Positions 7,919 through 16,354 of a DNA stretch of 64,000 nucleotides are shown in pieces. A program made the position numbers and the translations under genes. Under the pieces are notes generated by a model. It was not told where the DNA came from. It did no database searches and saw nothing but the letters and a program-made list of their open reading frames with translations. Source of the DNA: an uncultured Planctomycetaceae bacterium (GTDB lineage: Bacteria > Planctomycetota > Planctomycetia > Pirellulales > Pirellulaceae); the NCBI GenBank assembly GCA_937862885.1, contig CALMEE010000064.1, positions 102,622-166,621 on the forward strand. The letters run 5' to 3'. Numbering within the stretch: the stretch's first letter is position 1; every line of letters begins with the position of its first letter.

Positions 7919-9340
7919 GTGGAAGTGGTTTTGGTATCGTTGGCGGTAGCTACGGCGATCTGGGGACTGTTCTTGCTTCGACATACGAGCATTGTTTTGC
8001 AATGTTTCGTTGTGATCGTGGCGGGATCGGTGTTCGGCCACTCGTTTTTCAACGTGTCACTTGGACCAATTCCGATCACCTCCGATCGAATATTGTTGTT
8101 GATGGTTCTGGTGCAGCTCTTTTTGTTTGGTTGGGTGCATGGACAAACGATTCGGCCGCGACTGTGTCGCGTCGACATCTTGGTTTTTATCCTATTTGTG
8201 CTTTTGACAACAAGCACCTTTATCAACGATTTCAAGTACAAAGATAATTTGCCGCTGGGTCGTTTGCTATTCTTCAATTGGATGCCGATGGCGCTTTACT
8301 TGGCGATGAGGCATTGCAAGATATCCACTGGCGATTTGAAGTTGATTTACGCAGGCTTGGCTCTATTTGGAGTGTATCTTGCGCTTACGGCAATTGCCGA
8401 AGTCCGCGAGTACACCAGCCTGGTTTTTCCGCGCTACATCATGTCACCTGACGAACCAGAATTTTTGGGACGGGCGCGCGGGCCATTTTTGAATCCCATT
8501 AGCTGTGGAATTTTTCAATCCGTTGCCTTAGCCGGATTACTAATGCTTTGGCCGTACTCAAAACGGTTCGGCAAGTGCATCATTTTGGGCGTGGCCTGCC
8601 TCCTTGCAGTGGGCGTGCTATTGACGTTAACCCGCAGTGTTTGGCTGAGCGCCGCCGTAGGTATTGGGGTCGTGGTGTGGATTCCCTTGGAAACAAAATA
8701 TAAGGCCGTCTTGGCGGTGGTTGTGCTAGGGATCGGCACGTTCAGTGTCTTCTTTCTCAAGGAAAGCATGGAAAGTTTCAAACGTGACAAACACGTTACG
8801 GCCTATGAGATGTCGCAGTCGGCTAAACTACGTCCAATGTTAGGAGTTGTCGCGTACCGCATGTTCCAAGATCGACCCCTGTTTGGTGCTGGCTTTGGAC
8901 AATACACAAAATATAAGACTCCGTATCATTTTCAGGATGAGGGTGGGATGCCGCTTCGTTCAGTGCTGCCGTATATGCAGCACAACGTTTATTTGAGCTA
9001 CCTTACCGAAACCGGTTTGATCGGCTTGGTAACGCTCCTGAGTGTGTTAGCAGGATTTTCGTTGCATGGCTGGAAGCTTTGGCGGGCGGCGAACCAGTCG
9101 CTGTGGGCGCGACAGGCGGGCCTGCTAGTCTGGGTAGTTATCGCGAACTATACGATCAACGGAATGCTGCACGACACATCTATCGCGCCCATGCTGAATA
9201 TGCTCTTGTTCTTTAGCGGCGGCCTAGCCGTTCAGTTATCCCAACAGACAGAAAGGGCAACTGAGGAGTTGTTGCACAAAAATGCGGATTTGTCGGTGGC
9301 CAAGGAGGGCGTTGTGCCAGCGATACGAGCCGTAGCCTGA
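7919..9340 (+). CDS. O-antigen ligase/polymerase-like membrane protein
   Basis: A 473-residue polytopic membrane protein with about 11-12 hydrophobic segments and a GTG start (in-frame ATG at 7874 is followed at once by a stop). The Wzy/WaaL signature appears in the region PFLNPISCGIFQSVALAGL, LTLTRSVWLSAAVG, then the large periplasmic loop with RPLFGAGFGQY and MQHNVYLSYLTETGLIGL. It would join or polymerise surface polysaccharide at the inner membrane. No glycosyltransferase cluster lies next to it, so its substrate is unknown. It is convergent with htrA. Confidence 0.82.
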   Translation: MEVVLVSLAVATAIWGLFLLRHTSIVLQCFVVIVAGSVFGHSFFNVSLGPIPITSDRILLLMVLVQLFLFGWVHGQTIRPRLCRVDILVFILFVLLTTSTFINDFKYKDNLPLGRLLFFNWMPMALYLAMRHCKISTGDLKLIYAGLALFGVYLALTAIAEVREYTSLVFPRYIMSPDEPEFLGRARGPFLNPISCGIFQSVALAGLLMLWPYSKRFGKCIILGVACLLAVGVLLTLTRSVWLSAAVGIGVVVWIPLETKYKAVLAVVVLGIGTFSVFFLKESMESFKRDKHVTAYEMSQSAKLRPMLGVVAYRMFQDRPLFGAGFGQYTKYKTPYHFQDEGGMPLRSVLPYMQHNVYLSYLTETGLIGLVTLLSVLAGFSLHGWKLWRAANQSLWARQAGLLVWVVIANYTINGMLHDTSIAPMLNMLLFFSGGLAVQLSQQTERATEELLHKNADLSVAKEGVVPAIRAVA

Positions 9341-9383
9341 AGACGGCTGTTGCTTTGCTCGCAGAGGTCTTGTCGCGCATGGT

Positions 9384-10550
9384 TTAGCGCGACCGCTCTT
9401 GGATCTGCACATACAGTGTTTTGTATTCGCCGCGACGAAAGACTTCGACAGGAACTTCCGCACCTATCGCCGTCATGCTCACTGTGTTTACCAAATGCGA
9501 GTCGTTTTCGATCCGCTTGCCGTTAAAACGCATGATCACGTCGCCAGTCAAAATCTGGGCTTTTTCGGCCGGAGTGTTCGTGTTGACTTTTAGCACATGG
9601 GCACCATAAATGGTGTTCAATCCCAACGATTTGGCGGTATCATGGTTGTAGTTTGGATTGAGGGAAACACCCAGAAATCCGCGGCGCACGTAGCCGTAGT
9701 CCACCAAATCTTCAACGATACGTCGGACCATATTTGCCGGGATCGTGAATCCAATTCCGTCACTTCCACCAGAGTTGCTGGCGATGGCCGTGTTAATTCC
9801 AATCACTTCGCCACGCAAATTGAATAATGGCCCTCCACTATTGCCTGGATTGATGGATGCATCAGTCTGAATAAAATCCTGGAAGACAACTCCTTCTGAA
9901 CCCAAATCAAGGTCCCGTCGACCTTGGGCACTTACGATTCCAAAGCTGACGGAATGGTTGAGGCCAAAGGGACTACCAATGGCCACGACAAAATCTCCTA
10001 ACTCGACTTCGTCGCTGTTGGCAAACTTGGCGACCTCGACCTGTTCTTCATCGATAAATAGAATCGCCAAATCGGAGCCTTGATCCATGCGAATTTCGTT
10101 CGGGTAGAAGAACCGGCCATCCTTGAGTTGAATGCGCACTTCAAATGACGCTGTGCGATCTCGGCGGCGATCCACGAATTTGCCGGAACTCAACGAGACA
10201 GTGCTCTGGCTCAGCTCCGAATCCGCGATAACATGGCGATTGGTAATTACGAAATGTCGCCCGCGGTATTCGAAGATTGCACCGGCTCCAGCCTCTTCGA
10301 TTGAAACCAACTGGCGATCGCTGGAATTGCGTTCTTCGCGAAATGCCTTGATATGGACAACCGTGGGCTCCACGACGCGTACGACTTTTTTGAGCAGCCC
10401 ATAATGCTGGTTCAACAAATCAGCCTCGGAACGCAATTCCTCATAAAGGACATCGCGATTCATGGGCTGCGCGGCGACCGAAGTCGTCGAAGCGACAACG
10501 GCCAGCAAAACCACTAGTGGCAATAACGATTTGAAAGCGTCGTTTAACAT
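9384..10550 (-). CDS. HtrA/DegP-like trypsin-fold serine protease with one PDZ domain
   Basis: An exported protease of 388 residues from the ATG at 10550. A signal peptide fills residues 1-28 (hydrophobic run ending near AAQP). A start at 10625 would place 25 extra residues before the signal. The triad is visible as His106 (TNRHVI), Asp160 (SDLAI) and Ser238 (GNSGGP). A single PDZ domain follows (RRGFLGVSL to the C-terminus). Degrades or refolds misfolded envelope proteins. A candidate promoter lies at 10672-10699. Its 3' end contains a GTCGCGC/GCGCGAC hairpin shared with the convergent gene. Confidence 0.92.
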   Translation of the reverse strand: MLNDAFKSLLPLVVLLAVVASTTSVAAQPMNRDVLYEELRSEADLLNQHYGLLKKVVRVVEPTVVHIKAFREERNSSDRQLVSIEEAGAGAIFEYRGRHFVITNRHVIADSELSQSTVSLSSGKFVDRRRDRTASFEVRIQLKDGRFFYPNEIRMDQGSDLAILFIDEEQVEVAKFANSDEVELGDFVVAIGSPFGLNHSVSFGIVSAQGRRDLDLGSEGVVFQDFIQTDASINPGNSGGPLFNLRGEVIGINTAIASNSGGSDGIGFTIPANMVRRIVEDLVDYGYVRRGFLGVSLNPNYNHDTAKSLGLNTIYGAHVLKVNTNTPAEKAQILTGDVIMRFNGKRIENDSHLVNTVSMTAIGAEVPVEVFRRGEYKTLYVQIQERSR

Positions 10551-10671
10551 AGGTCGTCGCGGCAATATCTTTGGAATCGGTTGGAACCAACGATTAAGTT
10601 GTTTAACGTAGCAATTCCATCGCAAGTCACGAGTCGACGATCCAGCGCCCTCGAAGATAAACGTAATAAGT

Positions 10672-10699
10672 ATTATAGTCGCTAGGCGACTTGTTTGAA
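10672..10699 (-). promoter_or_regulatory. Putative promoter for the htrA-like gene
   Basis: On the minus strand a perfect TATAAT (10677-10672) lies 16 bases from TTCAAA (10699-10694). It points to the protease gene and would give a leader of about 115 bases. Confidence 0.4.
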
Positions 10700-10711
10700 C
10701 CCTTTTTAGTT

Positions 10712-11125
10712 TCAGGAAATGTTCAAATCATTAATTCGGAGGTCTTCAAACGAACTCTCCGTAATGGGAAGTCCACCTTGTTGTTCAGACAACCGCTGAC
10801 ACTGAATACAATAAGGAGCATACGGCAATGCCTCCAGCCTCGCCAGCGGAATATTGGTATCGCACCCCTGGCAGTTGCCGTAGGTACCCGACTCGTGTCG
10901 CTCTAACGCAACTTCGATCTGCATCAACTCACGCGATGCCAATTCAGCCAATTGAGAACTAATTTCATCGTGTGAGGAATCGAGGGCGTAATCGGCTACA
11001 TCGCCCGAGGATTCATGCTGAATCTCGCGCAACAGACTGGTATCGCCGTCCAATGCCATGCGTAACGCTTTCCGCCGAGTTGCCAATACCGCTTTCAGCT
11101 TCTTCAAAGAGTCTTTTCGCGCCAT
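10712..11125 (-). CDS. DksA/TraR-family C4 zinc-finger protein
   Basis: A 137-residue protein with an N-terminal coiled coil carrying a GDVADYALDSSHDE segment, then a C4 zinc finger CQGC...CIQC. This architecture matches DksA/TraR proteins, which bind the RNA polymerase secondary channel and modulate stringent-type control. The coiled-coil tip of true DksA (DxxDxA) is approximated by DVADYA. It begins at ATG 11125 and is probably a separate transcript from the downstream protease gene, which has its own promoter-like site. Whether it acts with ppGpp cannot be read from sequence. Confidence 0.88.
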   Translation of the reverse strand: MARKDSLKKLKAVLATRRKALRMALDGDTSLLREIQHESSGDVADYALDSSHDEISSQLAELASRELMQIEVALERHESGTYGNCQGCDTNIPLARLEALPYAPYCIQCQRLSEQQGGLPITESSFEDLRINDLNIS

Positions 11126-11664
11126 GTTGCTATTCTTTTTTGCACGTCTTGTTCTGTTCCACTTTTTTGCTCCCGCCTTCAGACAGATAACATGAGAAGG
11201 CGAGCCCGACCATTGGTTATCCTCTGGGTGAGCATTGAACTATAGTACGCAAACCGGCAATAGCATTACGCAAAAATGAATAAATGTGTTTTTTGTTAAA
11301 CTCTCGCCAGTCAGTGAAAACAGAAAAAAGCTCGAATTGATGTGGGATCGCGCACAGAGAATACGCCGCGCCTGCGGACCGATATCGTTGACACTTGGTT
11401 TCTGGCTCCAAAATCAGCCCAGGCCGATTTTGCAGGAATTTCCGATTCGGCGGTTTGCGTAAACTGCGTGTTCAAAAATTTATACGTCGTTGCCAATTCC
11501 ATTCACGTGTCGGCCTAAGGGAAAGCTATCAGTTAAGGTGGAAAACGCGAGTGGACGCTGCGGCTTACCCAGTGAATGCCAAATCGTTTGCGAGAGTGGC
11601 GATTCATGGCTTCCATAGCTGGCGCCTCCACTTCGTATCCTTCTCCCAACTCCCTAACAATACA
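11126..11664. other. Divergent region between the DksA-like gene and the FHA-like gene
   Basis: An open frame continues upstream of the chosen start of the right-hand gene as far as 11395, but its residues are Arg/Phe-rich and unlike the rest. I therefore treat it as non-coding. No RNA gene was seen. Confidence 0.4.
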
Positions 11665-14247
11665 ATGGTATCTACCAGGTCCAGCATGATGTCATTAGGT
11701 AACAGCTTGCCAAGTCTTTGTCACTCACCCATGGTATTTCGATGGTTAGATCAATCTGGCTGTCAAATCCAATCGGATGTGCAGGTGTCTGGCCGCAAAA
11801 TTGTTCTCAGCGGTGAGCCAAATGGTTCGCCAGCATACATCGAGCGAACCTCGACGGGCGCGATCCTGTATCGAGGCGAATCCAATTTGAAGCTGAATGG
11901 CAGATCGTTTGAGCAAGCCTGGTTGCGAGTCGGCGATACCTTGGAACTCAATGGGCGAGTGTTGCAGCTAGTTTCTTTAGACGATTCTGAGACCAGTGCC
12001 AATCAGGAACCCCCAGCTCAATCTCCAAACGAAGCTCACGAAATCAAAGAAGGTTCCCAGGTCTCGGTTCCATCAATTGATCATGAAACGCGAAAAATTG
12101 CTCGCAGCCGTATCAAGAATGCGTTGGCGACGATTCGAGAACAACGGCGAACTCAAGAGTCACTTGAGCAGAAACTTCAACAGTTTGAAAAGCAACAAAG
12201 TACGATCGAACAGTTCGAAAAGAAAATTGACGAACTTCAAGGCCAGATCGATTTCTTAAGAAATGAACTCTCCGTACGAGACGAATTGATCGAAACGCAT
12301 AAGAAATTCGCTGTGCAACCCGCCGCGGAACATTTTCCCATTACGGTTCCCGACTCGGATTTCGATCAAGGGATTGAAAACAACGAAGCAACATTCGCCG
12401 AGGAGCGTGTTGAGGATACCCCGCAATTTTCGACACCAAAATTCAAGCCCATCAACACGTTTGATGATGAGATGCCCGAAGCGGACGATGCCCAGAGTCG
12501 TCAGCAATCGCCGATGACTTCTGCCGCGAACGCAGGTGGCCAAGAGGTTGCTGAATTCGACGTTGACGATCAATTGACGACCGGCTTCGGAACGTTGCCG
12601 ACCTCGTCCAATTCGGCTCAACAATCCCAGCCAGCAGATCTATCATACGAATGGGGTGCCCAAGGAGATACTTGGTCCACCTCGCCGTCAGAAATGTGGC
12701 GCGAGGAAGGAACGTCATGCTCTGAATCAGCGACGATTCGCAATGAATCTACGCCAACTGAACATTCTACGCCTACTGAACATGGAGACCGTGAGGGAGA
12801 CGAACCAGAGAACGAATTGATCGAGAAACTCTGCTCGGCATTAGATTGGGCCTACAACAAGCCAGAACAAACTGGTTCAACCGATATTGAAGCCAGCGAA
12901 TGCAATGAGGAAGACGAAGAAGCGACGCATCCAATGTTTCAGCAAACGGAGCTTGATTCCTTAGCAGAACCTGATCAAGCCGAAGAAATGCGTACGGCGG
13001 AAGAAACAATGGAAAATTCTGAAGAGCTTTGGTCTCTCGCTCAAGAATGGATTTCCCGTCTCGAATCGGACACGATTCAACCGCAAGATTCGTTTGGAAC
13101 CCACGCGGCGGAACAATCGATTGATGAACAATCGTCTTGGAACAACCCACAGCCATACGACCCACAGCCACAATTCCCGCAAACGCATGGCGAAGATCCT
13201 GACGTCACGCAAGGAACGTTCGTGGACGATTTGACTTCGATGCCATCAAGCAGCCAGCTCGAGCGATCGGCCAGCGAATCGACTTGGCTAGACTCGGAGA
13301 AGTCCCCCGATGTAGTCTCTCAACTGGAGCGATTGAATTCGTTGAGAATGAACTCGAGGCGGGAAGAGACATCGGTTCAGCCGGATTTCGTTCACTCATT
13401 CTCGGATAGTGAGCAAGCGTTGCTAAGTTCCGTGGAGTCTGAGGAACACTATGCCCAGGAGTCCCTCGAACCAGCCCTGGAACCACTGACGGCAATTAGC
13501 GATAGTTCAACGGATTCAAATAGCTCTGAGCAAAGCGTTCAAGACTACATGAATCAACTGTTGAATCGCATAAGAACAGGCTCTTCGGAAATTGAAAAGC
13601 CACTACCGGTTGAACCTAAACCCGTCGCGAAATCCGTTGAAAAACCCAAAGCGGTCACGTCCGAGCCCACGCCCGCCAAGCATTTGATCCCACTGAAGCC
13701 AGAGGAGTTTTTGCCGAAGCAGATGGCTCCGGAAAAATCGGGCGTGTTGGAGAACTTGCGCCAAGTTGCCAACCATTCAACACGCATGGCGGTGCACCTA
13801 AGTGCCAAGAAGAAGACACGCGACTTGGCTATGGTTTATCTGGCTGCTGCAGGTGTTTTATTTGGACTCGGCATTCTAGCTTTTGCCCAAACGAGCAGAT
13901 TATTCGACACGATGTTCTTGGGCGGGTTCTTAGGTGTCGCAAGTTCGATGTTCTGTGTCTATCGATTTATGCTCGCTCGTGGACTCGTAACACCAAAATT
14001 CCCGAAACCGGATAAAAGACAATTTGCCGATGCTTGTGAGGTGGAGGCCAAGTTTGAAAATCCGGCGACCCCGGAAGTGCGGGAAACCGTGGGCTATGAG
14101 TTGAACGCCAAGCAGGCTTCGACACCTCCCGCACCAGGGCACGTTTTACCGCAGGAAGGCAATGAGACGACGTCGACCAGCGTAGAACAGCCGACTCCAG
14201 AAGAGATCGTCCAGAGAATCTTGAACAAACAATCGTTGCGACAATGA
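11665..14247 (+). CDS. Large acidic FHA-like protein with coiled coil and two C-terminal membrane segments
   Basis: About 860 residues. The N-terminal ~110 look like a degenerate FHA or similar beta-sandwich domain (ESNLKLNGRSF, LRVGDTLELNGRVLQLVSL). A predicted coiled coil follows (12089-12310), then ~450 residues of acidic Ser/Glu/Gln-rich low complexity. Two adjacent hydrophobic helices lie at about 13831-13896 and 13912-13974, and a short soluble tail ends the protein. The topology suggests a membrane-anchored scaffold with a long cytoplasmic arm. Start choice is uncertain: ATGs at 11665, 11686 and 11689 are in frame, and the frame is open back to 11395. No function is claimed. Confidence 0.7.
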   Translation: MVSTRSSMMSLGNSLPSLCHSPMVFRWLDQSGCQIQSDVQVSGRKIVLSGEPNGSPAYIERTSTGAILYRGESNLKLNGRSFEQAWLRVGDTLELNGRVLQLVSLDDSETSANQEPPAQSPNEAHEIKEGSQVSVPSIDHETRKIARSRIKNALATIREQRRTQESLEQKLQQFEKQQSTIEQFEKKIDELQGQIDFLRNELSVRDELIETHKKFAVQPAAEHFPITVPDSDFDQGIENNEATFAEERVEDTPQFSTPKFKPINTFDDEMPEADDAQSRQQSPMTSAANAGGQEVAEFDVDDQLTTGFGTLPTSSNSAQQSQPADLSYEWGAQGDTWSTSPSEMWREEGTSCSESATIRNESTPTEHSTPTEHGDREGDEPENELIEKLCSALDWAYNKPEQTGSTDIEASECNEEDEEATHPMFQQTELDSLAEPDQAEEMRTAEETMENSEELWSLAQEWISRLESDTIQPQDSFGTHAAEQSIDEQSSWNNPQPYDPQPQFPQTHGEDPDVTQGTFVDDLTSMPSSSQLERSASESTWLDSEKSPDVVSQLERLNSLRMNSRREETSVQPDFVHSFSDSEQALLSSVESEEHYAQESLEPALEPLTAISDSSTDSNSSEQSVQDYMNQLLNRIRTGSSEIEKPLPVEPKPVAKSVEKPKAVTSEPTPAKHLIPLKPEEFLPKQMAPEKSGVLENLRQVANHSTRMAVHLSAKKKTRDLAMVYLAAAGVLFGLGILAFAQTSRLFDTMFLGGFLGVASSMFCVYRFMLARGLVTPKFPKPDKRQFADACEVEAKFENPATPEVRETVGYELNAKQASTPPAPGHVLPQEGNETTSTSVEQPTPEEIVQRILNKQSLRQ

Positions 14248-14430
14248 ACGTCGTAGCGTGGTCAACAAGTCCATGGTTTCATGGACACATCGGGAAATCG
14301 CATGTCAATTGGTCGACATGGAGATGACATTCGCTCCTCAGAACACTCGCGTCGGCAATCGCCGAACAGATTCGACTACAAATCCAGACAGCTTACCCTT
14401 CGCTGACGCTGGACGTCCCATAGACGATCG

Positions 14431-15456
14431 TCAGTTTTGAAGAGGCCAATCTCTTAACGTAACCCGTAGTCCCGCCGCGTTTAGTCGATCGATCAGCGCC
14501 CGACAGGCAATTCCGAATCCTGCGGGTCCGCTGAATCCGCCAAACTGCCCTCCCTTTTTCAAGTGTGGCTCAAGATCGATAAATAGGCCGGGTAGTCCTA
14601 GCGCCTGGCAGCGATCAAAGATTGTTTTCCCATTGGAAGCCAGATCAGCAAATACACGTCCATACGCTCCGTCACCGACACCGACCGGAACGAATTGGTT
14701 CAATGCCTCTTCATCGACATACTCATCGCGCTCACGCTTGCTTTGTGCGAGGCGATAGTCTTTGACGTGTATCCAGCCGAGCCCATTTTTCATTGCCAGA
14801 TACTCTTCATAAACCTCACCCTCGGTAAAACCTTGCGTAACCAAGTTTGCACCGTCGAAAACCAGGACCAAGTGAGGGTTCGCAACCGTTTCATAGATTT
14901 CGGCCAGCAAGGTTCCAGTATGACCAACTAGGTTGGCTTCCACTTCAAGACCTAATATTAGTCCATAATCAGCGACAACTTCAGCGATTTCAGCGAGTCG
15001 TTCGCAGGCCAGGGAAATATGTTGTTTGGCGTTGGTCCCCTTGGGATGATAGAAGGAAAAGGCGCGTAGGAGTTTGGTGCCCAATTCATTGGCGACTTCA
15101 CATGCACGGCGCACATGTTCGCCCAAGTAAGTTGGCCACGGCACGAACTGATTCGTGGAGCCGTCCTCTTGATCAAGCAGTTTTACCTTGCCAATCGGCG
15201 AACCTAGCGAGGAGACTCGAACTCCGTATTCACCCAATTTGTCACGGACGCGCGCCAACTCCGCGTTCGACAAATCGACCGTATTCTTGACAGGGCCTCC
15301 AGCGATAGACACGAAACGCAGAGAACAATAATCCAGTCCCAGTGCGCTAATAACGGAGAGTTGCTGATCAATGTCCTTTGAGGCAGCGATTTCGTCAGAG
15401 AATCCGCTGACGATCACTGAAGAGCCTGGACCGTCGTCGTAAATTGCGTCAGGCAC
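14431..15456 (-). CDS. Sugar phosphate isomerase/epimerase-like TIM-barrel protein
   Basis: A 341-residue protein of the xylose isomerase-like TIM-barrel superfamily (AP endonuclease 2 fold). Typical strand ends are SGFSDEIAAS, SLRFVSI, VSSLGSPIGK, LLRAFSFYHPKG, GLEVEANLVGHTG, LVFDGANL and WIHVKDYR, carrying metal-ligand Glu, Asp and His positions. It has no signal peptide. Members act on inositols, keto-sugars and related carbohydrates, and the substrate here is unknown. It lies 50 bases downstream of queF on the same strand and may share a transcript, with no obvious shared pathway. Confidence 0.82.
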   Translation of the reverse strand: MPDAIYDDGPGSSVIVSGFSDEIAASKDIDQQLSVISALGLDYCSLRFVSIAGGPVKNTVDLSNAELARVRDKLGEYGVRVSSLGSPIGKVKLLDQEDGSTNQFVPWPTYLGEHVRRACEVANELGTKLLRAFSFYHPKGTNAKQHISLACERLAEIAEVVADYGLILGLEVEANLVGHTGTLLAEIYETVANPHLVLVFDGANLVTQGFTEGEVYEEYLAMKNGLGWIHVKDYRLAQSKRERDEYVDEEALNQFVPVGVGDGAYGRVFADLASNGKTIFDRCQALGLPGLFIDLEPHLKKGGQFGGFSGPAGFGIACRALIDRLNAAGLRVTLRDWPLQN

Positions 15457-15506
15457 GTCGATTTACTCCGTGATTGCCGGACCATGATGCGCAGCAATCA
15501 CATCCG

Positions 15507-15878
15507 CTATTGTTCTTCATCCTCATCCTCTCTGTCGTACTCGACGATGATTTCTGAAGACATGCCACCACGCGCATTGAACTGAGCAACAAGGGTTGCG
15601 CTACGTGGACTCAAGACACTTACCAAGTCGTCCAAGATGAAATTGGTTACGTGTTCGTAAAAGATCCCTTGATCTCGAAATTTTTGCAGATACATCTTCA
15701 AGCTTTTGAGTTCGACGCATTTTTCGTCAGCAACATAATCAAAAATTAATGTTCCAAAGTCTGGCTGTCCGGTCTTGGGACAAACTGACGTGAATTCGGG
15801 GTACACAATTTGAATTGAATAATCGCGCTCGGGATAGGGATTATCGAACGTCTCCAGCACAAGTTTAAAGTCTTTCAT
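15507..15878 (-). CDS. queF: NADPH-dependent 7-cyano-7-deazaguanine reductase QueF
   Basis: This enzyme reduces preQ0 to preQ1 in queuosine biosynthesis. The 123-residue form is the short, unimodular type. The catalytic Cys33 and Asp40 lie in [14 protein letters not shown], and the NADPH-binding QueF motif ELKSLKMY spans residues 56-62, followed by [11 protein letters not shown]. The tail is unusually acidic (DREDEDEEQ). No queC, queD or queE is present in the window. Confidence 0.96.
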   Translation of the reverse strand: MKDFKLVLETFDNPYPERDYSIQIVYPEFTSVCPKTGQPDFGTLIFDYVADEKCVELKSLKMYLQKFRDQGIFYEHVTNFILDDLVSVLSPRSATLVAQFNARGGMSSEIIVEYDREDEDEEQ

Positions 15879-15896
15879 TGATAGTCTCCTTAGGCA

Positions 15897-16220
15897 CTAT
15901 TCTGACATTTTAGCCCAAATTGCAAAAGGTGTTTTGATCGTCATCCGTTCTTGGCCTTCAAACTTGATCCTGACGCTGCGACCGCAAACGACCCGGTTGT
16001 GACATGTTCCGCCTTTAACGCAAATCTGCGGCTCGCGAACTCCTAGGCCGCAGCATCCGTCGGCAAATAACGGAATGTGCTGTGTGTAACTTGGAACGGT
16101 CAATCTGGCTTTGGAGGCATCTGCGTGTTGATCGAGGGGAATGCAAGCCTGCTCAACCTGAACCAGACATGTGCAACCGAAATGTGCAGTGAACCGATTT
16201 GATAGCCACGCACTAGTCAC
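15897..16220 (-). CDS. Doubtful Cys-rich hypothetical protein
   Basis: An open frame of 107 residues with a GTG start, 18 bases upstream of queF. It contains nine cysteines in scattered pairs (CTC, CC, CVKGGTC) but no motif I can name. The frame stays open upstream to a TAG at about 16323-16325 without a better start. It might be a real small gene, a remnant, or chance. The spacing to queF is its only contextual support. Confidence 0.3.
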   Translation of the reverse strand: MTSAWLSNRFTAHFGCTCLVQVEQACIPLDQHADASKARLTVPSYTQHIPLFADGCCGLGVREPQICVKGGTCHNRVVCGRSVRIKFEGQERMTIKTPFAIWAKMSE

Positions 16221-16354
16221 TCCACACGTTGCAACACACGGAATCCCATGTTCTTGGAATGCGAACTTGGGTGCACCACGGTGAACCAGAAATCGGCGCT
16301 GGCAGGGTTGTTCGTTAACTTTCTAAGCAATCAACTTGAACCTGGGTAGGAAGT

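Noticed and set aside
9372..9393. Hairpin GTCGCGC/GCGCGAC between convergent genes as a terminator
   Set aside because: The stem is good, but no T-run follows on either strand.
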